This document shows positions 32,829 to 41,311 of a DNA stretch of 64,000 bases, one piece after another. The DNA is from CAUSKK01 sp963532425 (GTDB taxonomy: Bacteria > Pseudomonadota > Gammaproteobacteria > Cardiobacteriales > Cardiobacteriaceae): positions 1 to 64,000 of the forward strand of contig CAUSKK010000006.1 in the NCBI GenBank assembly GCA_963532425.1, written 5' to 3'. Position 1 is the first letter of the stretch, and each line of letters opens with the position of its first letter. The notes under the pieces are model-generated. The model searched no databases. It was not told where the DNA came from and was given only the letters and a program-made list of their open reading frames with translations. Made by a program: the position numbers and the translations under genes.

Positions 32829-33484
32829 TCAACGCAGATATTTGCTGGCTTCCCGGCGGCTGAGGGCACTCAAACCCTCGGCGTGCTCGGCCAGATAGCG
32901 GCGCACCCAGTCCGCGTCGGTTTTGCTGTACTGGCGCAGGGCCCAGCCGATGGCCTTATTCACAAAAAATTCCGTTGAACCCAGATTGGCCGTGAGGACG
33001 GTGGCCAGCAGTTCTCGGTCGGTCGCCGCCCCGGCCAGCAGCTGGGCGGTGATGGCGGCCCGGCGCAGCCAGAAATCAGCGGCCCGGCCCATCTGAATGA
33101 TTTCCGGCCGTACTTCGGGCCGGCGCCGGAGCAGCTCGCCCAGGGGCCGGATGAAGCCATCGACGCTGTCCACCAGGATTTGCGCCCGATGAGACTCCGT
33201 AGCCGGGGCAAATCGGCCGCCGTCAGCGCCGCCGCACCGCTGCGCAGGTAGTCCGTGGCCACCTGCTGCAACTCCCGGTAGGGACAGGCCCAGCAGTCTT
33301 CGACGAAGGCCCAGTCCAGCGGCCGGCCCTTTTCGGCACGGAAGAAAGGCCGGGTCAGGCGCCGCCGCTCCGGCGTGCCAACGCCGAGAAAAACGAAGCG
33401 CTTCCTCATATAGGCGGCCATGGCTTCGGCCCGGCTTGGGTCGCCGCTGGCCCGGAGGGCGTGGATAAGGGTTGAGGCATTCAT
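32829..33484 (-). pseudogene. AlkD-like DNA alkylation repair protein, frameshifted near 33167-33174
   Basis: The 5' part (from ATG 33484, MNASTLIHALRASG) has YMRKRFVFLGVGTPERRRL, typical of AlkD-type HEAT-repeat DNA glycosylases. At RKSWW the expected continuation DSVDGF is found in another frame; one missing G in the TGGTGG run explains it. The remaining frame carries FVNKAIGWALRQYSKTD, the conserved AlkD C-terminal region with the catalytic-type tryptophan and aspartate, and ends at 32829. Full length would be about 218 residues. The family removes 3- and 7-alkylpurines. The lesion could be real or a sequencing error. Confidence 0.85.
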
Positions 33485-33489
33485 GGGGA

Positions 33490-34834
33490 CTCCTAGCAAT
33501 TTATAGGGCGATTTTGAGCTTTTCTTCCCGCCGGGTGAAGCAGGGCCCGGGCGAACTCGGCCGTTGCCCCAGCGGCCCAATTTATCCGTTTCAAAGTTTT
33601 CGATGACCGGCAAAGGGAAGCGCTGGGCGCGGGCCGGGGCAATAAGGGCAAAGCGCTTCCCTTCAAACAATCCCCCAGGGCGAAGCGCTTCAAACCGGGA
33701 CGGCAAACCAAAGCGCTTCCCCCAATCCCTCCCGAGCCGGGCCCCCACCCAGTTTCTCTATTCCAGCTAGCGACCCCGGAAGCGCTTCCCGCCAGTCCGT
33801 CTCAGATTGAAGCGCTTCGTTCCGGGCCGCCTTAGCTCGGCCGGGCTTGGGCCCATGATGGTTTAAATGGCGCGCTGTCCAACCGAAGCGCTTCGGCCAG
33901 CTGGGCCACCCGGCGGGCTAGGAAATCTCTGGGCCACCATTGAAGCGCTTCGTTCCTAGAGAGCTCTCCCCAGCGAAGCGCTTCAAACCGGGACGGCAAA
34001 CCGAAGCGCTTCCCCCAATCCCTCCCGGGTCGGGCCCCCACCCGGTTTCTTTTTTTCCCGCCGGCGGGCGGATTCGACCGAAGCGCTTCGGTAGAAATAC
34101 CACCAGAGCGAAGCGCTTCCTTCTGCCGAAGCGCTTCGGTCTCTTAACGGTGGCGAAATGGTGAAGCGCTTTGACCGACGAGCGGGGGAATCTAGCCGGA
34201 GGAATGGGCCGGGGTTCGCCGAAGCGCTTCGTTCCCCACCCCAACGAAATGGGGAAGCGCTTCGCGCCGGCGTTCTAAAAGGGGCAACAAAAAAGCCCCG
34301 CCGGAGCGGGGAAAGAGGTTTTTAGATAAAGACCGGGGGCCTTCTCCTGCTAATACGGGATAAAAACCCACCGGCCCGGGGCCAGTCGGGCCGAGGGGAA
34401 GCAAAGCCAGGAGCTTGACGGCCGGCGCGAAGCGCTTCTTCATTTCTGCCCCGGCCCGGCGGTTGGTGGCCGGCGTTCCCAACCGAAGCGCTTCGCTTTC
34501 GGCGAGAGGGAAGCGCTTCGGTCTGGGCGCCTGGAAAAAAGGAAGCGCTTCCCGCTGTGTAGCTCTTCGCCCAGCTATTCTTTAAATCCCTAGAGCCGGG
34601 CCCGGCCGGTTTTTTTTATTTCGACCGAAGCGCTTCGACTCCGAAGGCCAAGCGCTTACTAAAAATATGGGCCAGGGAAGATGGGTGGGCTCTGGAAAGC
34701 GGGAAGCGTTGGTGGAAGCGCTTCACTAATTCGGCTTGACCAGCCGATGACTTTTAAAAACCCGCCGGGGGGAAGCGCTTCGGTCTGGGAAGACAGGAAA
34801 GGCGGCCGGCCTCAGGGCGAAGCGCTTCCCCCCA
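33490..34834. repeat. GAAGCGCTTC palindrome array with internal direct repeats
   Basis: 1.3 kb without a credible gene. It contains 20 or more palindromes, a 77-base direct repeat (33681-33757 and 33974-34050), a 28-base exact copy of DUF4336 coding sequence (33579-33606), a rearranged copy of the histidine-kinase gene end (34289-34375), and a 100-base module (34429-34529) found again at 35852-35952. Confidence 0.85.
34289..34375 (-). repeat. Displaced copy of the histidine-kinase 3' end and terminator
   Basis: It contains a minus-strand terminator hairpin (GCCCCGCCGGAGCGGGG after an A-run), TTTAGATAAAG, which is the last codons of the kinase gene in reverse complement, and CTGCTAATACGGGATAAAAA. 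The same blocks occur at 36730-36803 beside the real gene but in the opposite order, so it is a shuffled duplicate 2.4 kb away. Confidence 0.7.
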
Positions 34835-35587
34835 TTATTCCAGCCAGGCGAAGGCCTGGCGTAGGGCGGCACTGCCGTTGCCCCAGTGGCAGCGGCCGTG
34901 GGCAAGAATGATATTTTCTGGCTGCCAGTCCAACAGCCGGCGTAGCCGGGCCCGGGCGGCCGGTCGGTCATTGAAGGTGGCGCGCCAGTCCGGCGGCGTG
35001 CGGCCCCGAGGGGCGGCGATGCCCGCCAGTCGCATCACCCAAGCCCACCAGCGGCTGCCGAATTTATCCGTTTCAAAGTTTTCGATGAGGTCGGTCAGGA
35101 TAAGGCTACGGCTCGCCCGGTGAAAAAACACCATTTCCGTCATGGCCCAGCTGCCGACAAAGGCCAGCTGTTCCAGGTCGATGGCCCAGTCCGGCGGGGC
35201 CCGGTCGTCCAAATCGGCGCTGAAGGCGACGGCAATATGCTGGGACGCGGCCCGTTCCCGCACGCCGGGGCTGGCCCAGGTTTTGGCCGCCGGGTAGCGG
35301 GCGGCCCAGGCGGGAATATGGGCGTAGTGAATGCGGTTGGGCGATACCAGATGGCGCACCGGCCCAAGGGCGTCGATTTCCGCCTGGAGCGCCGGGCTGG
35401 GGGCAATGGGTGAATGGCACCAGAGGCCGCCATCACTGAGACGCACCACGGTCATGCGCGTGGAAAAGGGCACTTTCAGGCCCAGTGGAAAGGCCATATG
35501 AATGAGGTCGCCGTCGGCAATCCAGAGATGGGGGCCGACGGGCTTCAGGGTGTTTAGGGGGTGATAGAGATAAAGGGGCGTTTTCAT
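34835..35587 (-). CDS. DUF4336 (metallo-beta-lactamase-like) protein
   Basis: 250 residues. SRSLILTDLIENFETDKFG is the most conserved segment of DUF4336, and IILAHGRCHWGNG gives the histidine near the C-terminus. The N-terminal half (LVSPNRIHYAHIPAW) carries the HxH-like element of a reduced metallo-hydrolase fold. Function is unknown. Start ATG 35587 (MKTPLYLYHPLNTL). A 28-base piece of this gene is also found in the array next to alkD. Confidence 0.8.
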   Translation of the reverse strand: MKTPLYLYHPLNTLKPVGPHLWIADGDLIHMAFPLGLKVPFSTRMTVVRLSDGGLWCHSPIAPSPALQAEIDALGPVRHLVSPNRIHYAHIPAWAARYPAAKTWASPGVRERAASQHIAVAFSADLDDRAPPDWAIDLEQLAFVGSWAMTEMVFFHRASRSLILTDLIENFETDKFGSRWWAWVMRLAGIAAPRGRTPPDWRATFNDRPAARARLRRLLDWQPENIILAHGRCHWGNGSAALRQAFAWLE

Positions 35588-35999
35588 GGCCGAACCTCAC
35601 AGGGAAAAGGCCATTTTAGAACCAGGTGCCGGGCGCCAGCACCGTAGACCCGCAGCCGCCCAGGCCGGGGAAAATCCCAAAGCCAAAGCCTTTCTCTCGT
35701 CCCCGAGGGAAGCGCTTCGGTCTCAGGAAAAGGCCCGGTGGGTTCGCGGATTGACTGCCGAGTGCCAAGCGGCCAGCGCTTCGGGCTGGGGTTTTAGATT
35801 CCTAACGGCTGGGAAAAGGGAAGCGCTTTATTCCTCGGAGTGCGAAACGGGGAAGCGCTTCGTTCATTTCCACCCCGGCCCGGCGCTTGGCGGCCGGCGT
35901 TCCCGACCGAAGCGCTTCAGCTTGGCGAGAGGGAAGCGCTTCCCGCTGGGCGACCAGAATGAAGCGCTTCCCAGCGGCCGGGACTAACGCCCCGCCCGT
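35588..35999. repeat. GAAGCGCTTC palindrome array
   Basis: No gene. About eight palindromes from 35708 on. 35852-35952 is a direct repeat of 34429-34529 with few changes. Confidence 0.8.
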
Positions 36000-36698
36000 C
36001 TAAAGGAAGCCAGGGAGAACCGGGGCGTTGGTGGCGGCCTTTTTAGCCCACTCCTCGGCGGCGGCCGGGTCCTTCTTCAGGCCGTGGCCGCCCTCCTTAT
36101 ACATTTCGGAAAGGGCCTTATAGGCATCGGAGTCCTGGGATTTTTCGTACAACTCTTTAGCCCGCACCCAATCCGGCTCCAGGCCCGGGGCCCCATGGCG
36201 GTAGAGATTGGCCAGGGCCATGGGGGCGCTGCTTCTGAAGCCGGCGGCAATGGCCTTTTCATACCATTCTTTGGCCTTGGGTCCGTCCGCCGCCAGGCCC
36301 GGCCCACCTTTCCGATAGAGGTCGCCGATGTTCGCATAGGCGATGCTGGGACTATCGGTGGCCGCCGCCGCCCGGAGATACCATTCCTTGGCTTTGTTGA
36401 AATCTTTAGCGGTGGTCCCATCCCAGCCCTCGGCATAGCCATCGGCTAGCTTCAACATGGCCTCATCGTCGCCGGCGGCCGCCAGCCGCGAGAGCAGCTC
36501 CAAACTGCGCGCCGGGTCTTTGCTGATGTTCATAAGGTTGCCCCTTTCCAGGCCATTGACCTCGCTCCAGAGTTTTTTAATTTCCTCCTCGCTCAGGGTT
36601 AGCGTCGGCTGGGGGCTGGGGCTGGCGCTATCGGAAGGGCCGCCGGCACAGCCCAGCAGCAGCAGCACGGCCAACGTCAGTAGTTTTTTTGTTTTCAT
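36000..36698 (-). CDS. Sel1-repeat lipoprotein
   Basis: 232 residues. MKTKKLLTLAVLLLLGCAG ends in a lipobox (LLGC), so a lipoprotein is predicted. A Ser/Pro linker is followed by four to five Sel1-like alpha-alpha repeats (AKEWYLRAAAATDSPSIAYA, AKEWYEKAIAAG, AKELYEKSQDS, AEEWAKKAA). Such repeats mediate protein binding in the periplasm or at the surface. It stands alone, followed by the kinase terminator region on the upstream side. Confidence 0.8.
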   Translation of the reverse strand: MKTKKLLTLAVLLLLGCAGGPSDSASPSPQPTLTLSEEEIKKLWSEVNGLERGNLMNISKDPARSLELLSRLAAAGDDEAMLKLADGYAEGWDGTTAKDFNKAKEWYLRAAAATDSPSIAYANIGDLYRKGGPGLAADGPKAKEWYEKAIAAGFRSSAPMALANLYRHGAPGLEPDWVRAKELYEKSQDSDAYKALSEMYKEGGHGLKKDPAAAEEWAKKAATNAPVLPGFL

Positions 36699-36762
36699 GG
36701 TTTTTCCTTGGGATTAAAAAATGAATGGAGGGCCCGGGGGCCTTCCCCCGCTAATACGGGAT

Positions 36763-36787
36763 AAAAAAAACCCGCCGGAGCGGGGGG
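36763..36787 (-). terminator. Terminator after the histidine-kinase gene
   Basis: CCCGCCGGAGCGGG-type stem with eight T on the minus strand. It lies four bases past the kinase stop. Confidence 0.7.
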
Positions 36788-36790
36788 AGT

Positions 36791-38224
36791 TTAGATAAAG
36801 CCCGTGGGCGGGGGCGGCCGTTCCGGGGCGAGGGCGGAAAAGCTGATTTCCACGCGCAGGCCGGGCCGGTTGTCGTACATGGCCAGGGTGCCGCCGTGCA
36901 GTTCCACCACCGCATTCACCAGCGCCAGCCCCAGGCCGTTGCCGCCGGTGGAGCGGGCGCTGTCCAGGCGAACGAAGCGCTTCACCACCTCCTTGACCTG
37001 GTCCTGGGGAATGCCCTTGCCGTTGTCGGCCACGGCCACCACCACCTTGCCACCGTGCAGGCCGGCGCTCAGCTGGATTTGGCCGCCCTCGGGGGTGTAT
37101 TTGACGGCGTTGTCGAGCAGATTGGTGATGGCCTGGGCGAGCAGATGCCGATTGCCCAGCACCCAGAGGCCGTCGGCCACCTCGGCCCGGAACCGGTGGG
37201 AACCCTCCTCGCTGAGCACCTCGTAGAGCTCGGCCAAATCCCGGCCTATCTGGCTCAGGTCGGTGCGGACAAAATCGTCCTTGGCCCGGCTCTCCACCTG
37301 GGCGATGTTCAGCAGGGCATTGAAGGTGCGCAGCAGATTTTCCGTGTCGGTGATGCTGGCCTCGATGGCCGCGCGCAGGTCGCCGTCGCTGTTCTTCCTG
37401 TCGATTAGGGCCACCTCCAGCCGGTTGCGCAGCCGGTTCAGCGGACTGCGCAGGTCGTGGGCGATGTTGCTGGTTACCTGGCGCTGGGTGTTGAGCAGGG
37501 TCTCAATCTTCGCCAGCATCAGATTTAAATCCTCGGTGAGCAGCGTGATTTCGTCGCTGGTATTGGCCGGCAGCGGAATGCGGCGGCTGAAATCGCCGTG
37601 GATAATCTTCTGGGCGGTGCGGCGGATGTTGGCGATGATGCTCAGAATGTTGCGGCTGACCCAGAAGGCGCCGAAGAAGGCCATCAGCAGCAGGGCCACC
37701 ACGGCATTGGTGATGGTCTGGCGCATGCGGGTGAGAATGGCCAGTTCCTTCTCGGTGTTGTGGCCGAGCACGAGCAGATAGCGATTATCCAGCGGCCGCA
37801 GCAGCAGGCGGAACAGACCCGGGGCCGTGGAATTGCTGCGCACCTGGCAGAAGTTGCCGCTCTGGCTGTTGAGCAGCCATTCCGGCTGCCGTTCCAGCAG
37901 CTCGTAGAGCGAAGCGCTCTGGTCGCGGCGGACGACGCAGTAGCTCATCTGTTCCTCGCCGGGCAGCGGCTGCATCTGGTCGAGCAGCAGCGGCCCGAAG
38001 CGCATTTCCTCGGTCAGCTCCCGGGCCAGCTGCCGACCCTGCTGGCGCAGGCGGCTGTCCACCGAGGCGGCGATTTCGACCTTGGCACAGCGGAACACCA
38101 GCAGCATGGCAAAGACCACCACAATGCTGAAGACCAGCGCAAACAATAACGACGACTGGAAAGCCGTCGTTTTGACCCATTTCCGCAGGTGGCGGAACAG
38201 CCTATTGTGTCGTGGTGGGGTCAT
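36791..38224 (-). CDS. Sensor histidine kinase
   Basis: 477 residues. Two membrane helices (about 22-45 and 172-190) enclose a 125-residue periplasmic sensor with two cysteines. A HAMP domain follows (NIRRTAQKIIHGDFSRRIPL), then HisKA with SNIAHDLRSPLNRLR (phospho-acceptor His256) and HATPase_c with NLLDNAVKYTPEGG, VADNGKGIP and GGNGLGLALV. The gene overlaps the response-regulator gene by 23 bases and both follow an S49 protease. The signal is unknown; the closest general class is the CusS/QseC-like group. Confidence 0.92.
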   Translation of the reverse strand: MTPPRHNRLFRHLRKWVKTTAFQSSLLFALVFSIVVVFAMLLVFRCAKVEIAASVDSRLRQQGRQLARELTEEMRFGPLLLDQMQPLPGEEQMSYCVVRRDQSASLYELLERQPEWLLNSQSGNFCQVRSNSTAPGLFRLLLRPLDNRYLLVLGHNTEKELAILTRMRQTITNAVVALLLMAFFGAFWVSRNILSIIANIRRTAQKIIHGDFSRRIPLPANTSDEITLLTEDLNLMLAKIETLLNTQRQVTSNIAHDLRSPLNRLRNRLEVALIDRKNSDGDLRAAIEASITDTENLLRTFNALLNIAQVESRAKDDFVRTDLSQIGRDLAELYEVLSEEGSHRFRAEVADGLWVLGNRHLLAQAITNLLDNAVKYTPEGGQIQLSAGLHGGKVVVAVADNGKGIPQDQVKEVVKRFVRLDSARSTGGNGLGLALVNAVVELHGGTLAMYDNRPGLRVEISFSALAPERPPPPTGFI

Positions 38225-38891
38225 AGAGCTGGTAGCCGGCGCCGCGTTCGGTGTAAATCAACGGCGGCGAGAAGCCCCGGTCGATTTTGTTGCGCAGTCG
38301 GGAAATGTGCACGTCGATGACGTTGGTTTGCGGGTCGAAGTGGTATTCCCAGACCTTTTCCAGCAGCATGGTGCGCGTAACGATTTGGCCGGCGTGGGCC
38401 ATCATGTATTCCAGCAGGCGGAATTCGCGCGGCTGCAGATTAATCGGCTTGCCGGCGCGGCTGACCCGGCGGCTGAGCCGGTCCAGGCGCAAATCGGCCA
38501 CCTCCAGCACCATACTGTTCTGGGTTTCGCTGGACAGGCGGCGGGTCAGGGCCTGGAGCCGGGCGAGCAGCTCGGAGAAGGCATAGGGTTTGACCAGATA
38601 GTCATCGCCGCCGGCGGCCAGACCCTCCACCCGGTTATCCACCTCGCCCAGAGCCGACAGAATCAGAATGGGCACGCTGTTGCCCAGCGCCCGCAGCCGG
38701 CTGATGACCTCCAGGCCGTCCATTTCCGGCAGCATGCGGTCCACAATCAGCACGTCAAAATTGCCATTCTGGGCGGCGGCGAGGCCGTCGCGGCCGGTGT
38801 GGGCGCACTGGGCCCCGTAGCCGCTCTCGCGCAGGCCGGTGGCCAGGGAGTTGGCGGCCTCCACGTCGTCTTCGATGATGAGCACTTGCAT
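38202..38891 (-). CDS. OmpR-family response regulator
   Basis: 229 residues. The receiver domain has the acidic pair in IIEDDVEAA, phospho-acceptor Asp51 (VLIVDRMLPEMDG), and the conserved lysine in DDYLVKPYAFSEL. The C-terminal winged helix is of OmpR type (LQPREFRLLEYMMAH, VIDVHISRLRNKID, ERGAGYQL). It pairs with the overlapping kinase. A start two codons upstream (38897) is possible. It begins 4-10 bases after the end of the S49 peptidase gene. Confidence 0.93.
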   Translation of the reverse strand: MQVLIIEDDVEAANSLATGLRESGYGAQCAHTGRDGLAAAQNGNFDVLIVDRMLPEMDGLEVISRLRALGNSVPILILSALGEVDNRVEGLAAGGDDYLVKPYAFSELLARLQALTRRLSSETQNSMVLEVADLRLDRLSRRVSRAGKPINLQPREFRLLEYMMAHAGQIVTRTMLLEKVWEYHFDPQTNVIDVHISRLRNKIDRGFSPPLIYTERGAGYQLYDPTTTQ

Positions 38892-38900
38892 GGCCATCTC

Positions 38901-39812
38901 CTAGCGCAGGGCGGGGGTGGTTTGTAGGGCGGCGCGCAGGCCCTGGCTCAGGCCGTTGCTGTGCACCCGTTGCAGCTCCTGCATGAAGCTGCGTTCGGCC
39001 CGGTAGTAGTGGCGCGGCAGGTCGTTGAATTCCCGTTCCACCACCTCGCCCACCGAGGCCAAATCGTCCACCAGGCCCAGCTCCTTGGCCTTGGTGCCGG
39101 TCCAGAAGAGACCGCTGAACAAATCCGGGTCGCCCACCAGCTTTTTACCCCGGCCGGTTTTCACCGCTTCGATGAACTGCTGGTGCATATCGTCGAGCAG
39201 GCTCTGGAGGAATTTCACCTCCTCCGGGTCGAGCTCCTTGGCGCCGTTGAGGAAGTTTTTATGCTTGCCGGCGGTGAAGGTGCGGGCCTCCAGGCCGAGC
39301 TTCTCCAGCAGGTCGCCATAGCCAAAGTTGGAGCTAATCACGCCGATGGAACCGACGATGCTGCTCGGGTCGGCATAGATTTTGTCGGCGCCGACGGCCA
39401 TGTAGTAGCCGCCGGAGGCGCCCACGTCGCTAATCACGGCGTAGATGGGCAGGTCGTCCCGCTTCTGTTTCAGCGCGCGCAGGGCCCGGAAGACCTGGGC
39501 CGATTGCACCGGCGAGCCGCCCGGCGAATTGATGTCGAGGATAATGGCCTTGGTGTGCCGGTTATCGCTGGCCTTTTTCAGCCGGCTGATGATGCTGTCG
39601 GCGTTGGCCTCCTCCTGCAGGCCGATAAGGCCGTGAATCTCAATCACCGCCACCTGCTCGCGGCCGCCCCGGCCGAGGGAGCCGAGGATAAAAAATAAGA
39701 TGAGCAGCGTCCAAAAGATGCGCTTCCACAGCCGGCCGCGCTGGCGGCTGCGAATTTCCTTCTGGACCAGCTCCAGCACGCCATTGAGGGCGGTTTTTTC
39801 CTGTTCGTTCAT
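38901..39812 (-). CDS. sppA: S49-family signal peptide peptidase (SppA/SohB-like)
   Basis: 303 residues. One N-terminal membrane helix (RIFWTLLILFFILGSLG) anchors a periplasmic protease. SPGGSPVQSAQVFRAL and DVGASGGYYMAVGADKIYAD carry the oxyanion region and the nucleophilic serine, SIVGSIGVI follows, and a lysine in the GAKELDPEE region is a candidate general base. It removes leftover signal peptides or cuts membrane proteins. It is placed directly upstream of a two-component system in the same orientation, an arrangement that may link envelope proteolysis with signalling. Confidence 0.88.
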   Translation of the reverse strand: MNEQEKTALNGVLELVQKEIRSRQRGRLWKRIFWTLLILFFILGSLGRGGREQVAVIEIHGLIGLQEEANADSIISRLKKASDNRHTKAIILDINSPGGSPVQSAQVFRALRALKQKRDDLPIYAVISDVGASGGYYMAVGADKIYADPSSIVGSIGVISSNFGYGDLLEKLGLEARTFTAGKHKNFLNGAKELDPEEVKFLQSLLDDMHQQFIEAVKTGRGKKLVGDPDLFSGLFWTGTKAKELGLVDDLASVGEVVEREFNDLPRHYYRAERSFMQELQRVHSNGLSQGLRAALQTTPALR

Positions 39813-39923
39813 GGGTTCTCCGATAGATAAACACTGTGTCCATATGTTAATGCAGCGGCCCGGCGGGCGCGACGGGAAGCGCTTCGTTCGGAGCGGCCCG
39901 GGGGAGCGCTTCGCCCCGACGGT

Positions 39924-40129
39924 TCAGCTGTAGGTCATGATGACCCGGTTGGCCTCCGGCTCGTAGAACGGCAGCATGCCATCGGCGCCGCCCTTGCCCC
40001 AGCGCTAGCCGGGGTGCAGGCGCCCGTCGTCGTCGCTCGTGTCGAGGCGGAAGGTCGGCGGCGGGTCGATGCTCGGCACGCCGGGCGCGGTAGGCGTCAT
40101 AGTCGGCCCGGGGGGCCATAGCGACTCAT
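39924..40129 (-). pseudogene. Small decayed gene of unknown function
   Basis: From ATG 40129 (after TTGGAGTTGCC) the minus strand reads MSRYGP, then needs frame changes to continue as RADYDAYRARR and VPSIDPPPTFRLDTSDDDG, then meets an in-frame TAG, and ends in GGADGMLPFYEPEANRVIMTYS before TGA at 39924. Joined, these give about 70 plausible residues. Two frameshifts and one stop make it a clear pseudogene. No family was recognised. It sits between sppA and the third AT-rich island. Confidence 0.6.
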
Positions 40130-40149
40130 GGCAACTCCAAAGGGGCCAT

Positions 40150-41200
40150 TAGGGCCGAGAAAGGTTTTATATAGGTTTTATAGCGTTAAAAACTTATATA
40201 ATTAAGTTTATTTAAGTATTGAAAATTAGGATAATAATTAAATATTATTCTGCGTTAAAAATTTTCGTCCAATTTAATTTTATAGGTAAATAAATGAAAT
40301 GAAGAGTTTTACAAATAAAATTTTTAGTAATCTTGATAAGATATCTATATATATGTTTATATTGAATATGCTTATATTTTTAGTAGGGGTCGTTTTGGTT
40401 CTTTGTCTTAATGAAAATGGGTCGGGAAAATTATCAAATCTAATTAATCTATGTGTGGCTTTTGGAACAATAGCATCAGCAGCGGGCCTATTATATTTCG
40501 GAAGAGACTTATTTTCTAAAAATAATAAACATATATAAACGTCTGTCATATGCAATTCCTCGTGTTAATTCAGTCAAAACCCCTGAACAATTTAACAGTA
40601 AGATTAAAAAAAGCCTTCTTACAAGTAAGATTTTTACGTGGATTAAATTAGATGATTATTTTATATTATTATATCAACTTATTAAATTTGTAGATAAAAA
40701 CGCTCCTAACGATAAAAATTTATATATTAATCTTGTAAAAACAAAAACACCTCCGTATTTAGCTTTTATTGCTGTACTAAATAGTTATTATATAAGTGAA
40801 TACGACAAAGAATTTCAAGAGCTTGTTAATAAATATGCTTTTTTAGAATATCTGCCTATTGATAATTACGACTGGATAACTGATGTTTATGCACCCAAAT
40901 ATAAATATATTGAAACAAGTTCTCGAGGAATAGAAGAAAGAAAAAAACAAACAGAAGAGGAAGTAAGTAAGAGAAGACTTGGACCAAGAATTGATTCTTT
41001 ATTAATTAAATTAGATGAAATGGAAAATTATGCGGATAATTTGCAAAATATCAAAATTGAATTCTTTCCGAAATTAGTTTGGGGCAAGGATATTAAAATA
41101 AAAATTTTACAGGCAAAATCTAGACAAATTTTAGATTAATTTAAAAATTAATCTAGAGATTGGTCCTGCAATAGTTTCACTTGGTAAACGTACAGTTTCC
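40150..41200. mobile_element. AT-rich genomic island
   Basis: About 1.05 kb of AT-rich DNA with sharp composition edges, lacking the GAAGCGCTTC palindrome entirely. It contains one broken gene and no recombinase. Flanks show no obvious target duplication. Confidence 0.6.
40299..41139 (+). pseudogene. Membrane protein of unknown function, frameshifted near 40530-40540
   Basis: Residues 1-79 (40299-40538) have two membrane helices (IYMFILNMLIFLVGVVLVLC and LCVAFGTIASAAGLLYFG), then a stop in an AT-dinucleotide run. The next frame is open from about 40470 and continues without any ATG as KRLSYAIPRVNSVKTPEQF and so on to TAA at 41139; it contains a charged helix (EERKKQTEEEVSKRRLG). One added base in CATATATAAA joins the two into about 280 residues. 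I do not recognise the family. Composition matches the island, not the host. A programmed frameshift is possible but no slippery heptamer is evident. Confidence 0.6.
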
Positions 41201-41311
41201 TTATTTTAGGGTGTTCCTTTTCCTAAACGGCCCGTAAGCCGGGCCCCGGGCGGCCGGGACTATAATTTTTTTCGGTTTTGCTTCCCTTTTTTTATCCTCA
41301 AGGAGTTTTCC

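Noticed and set aside
40299..40538. A complete 79-residue small membrane protein
   Set aside because: The next frame continues the sequence directly, has no start codon of its own, and a one-base change in an AT run joins them; more likely one broken gene, though an independent small protein is not excluded.
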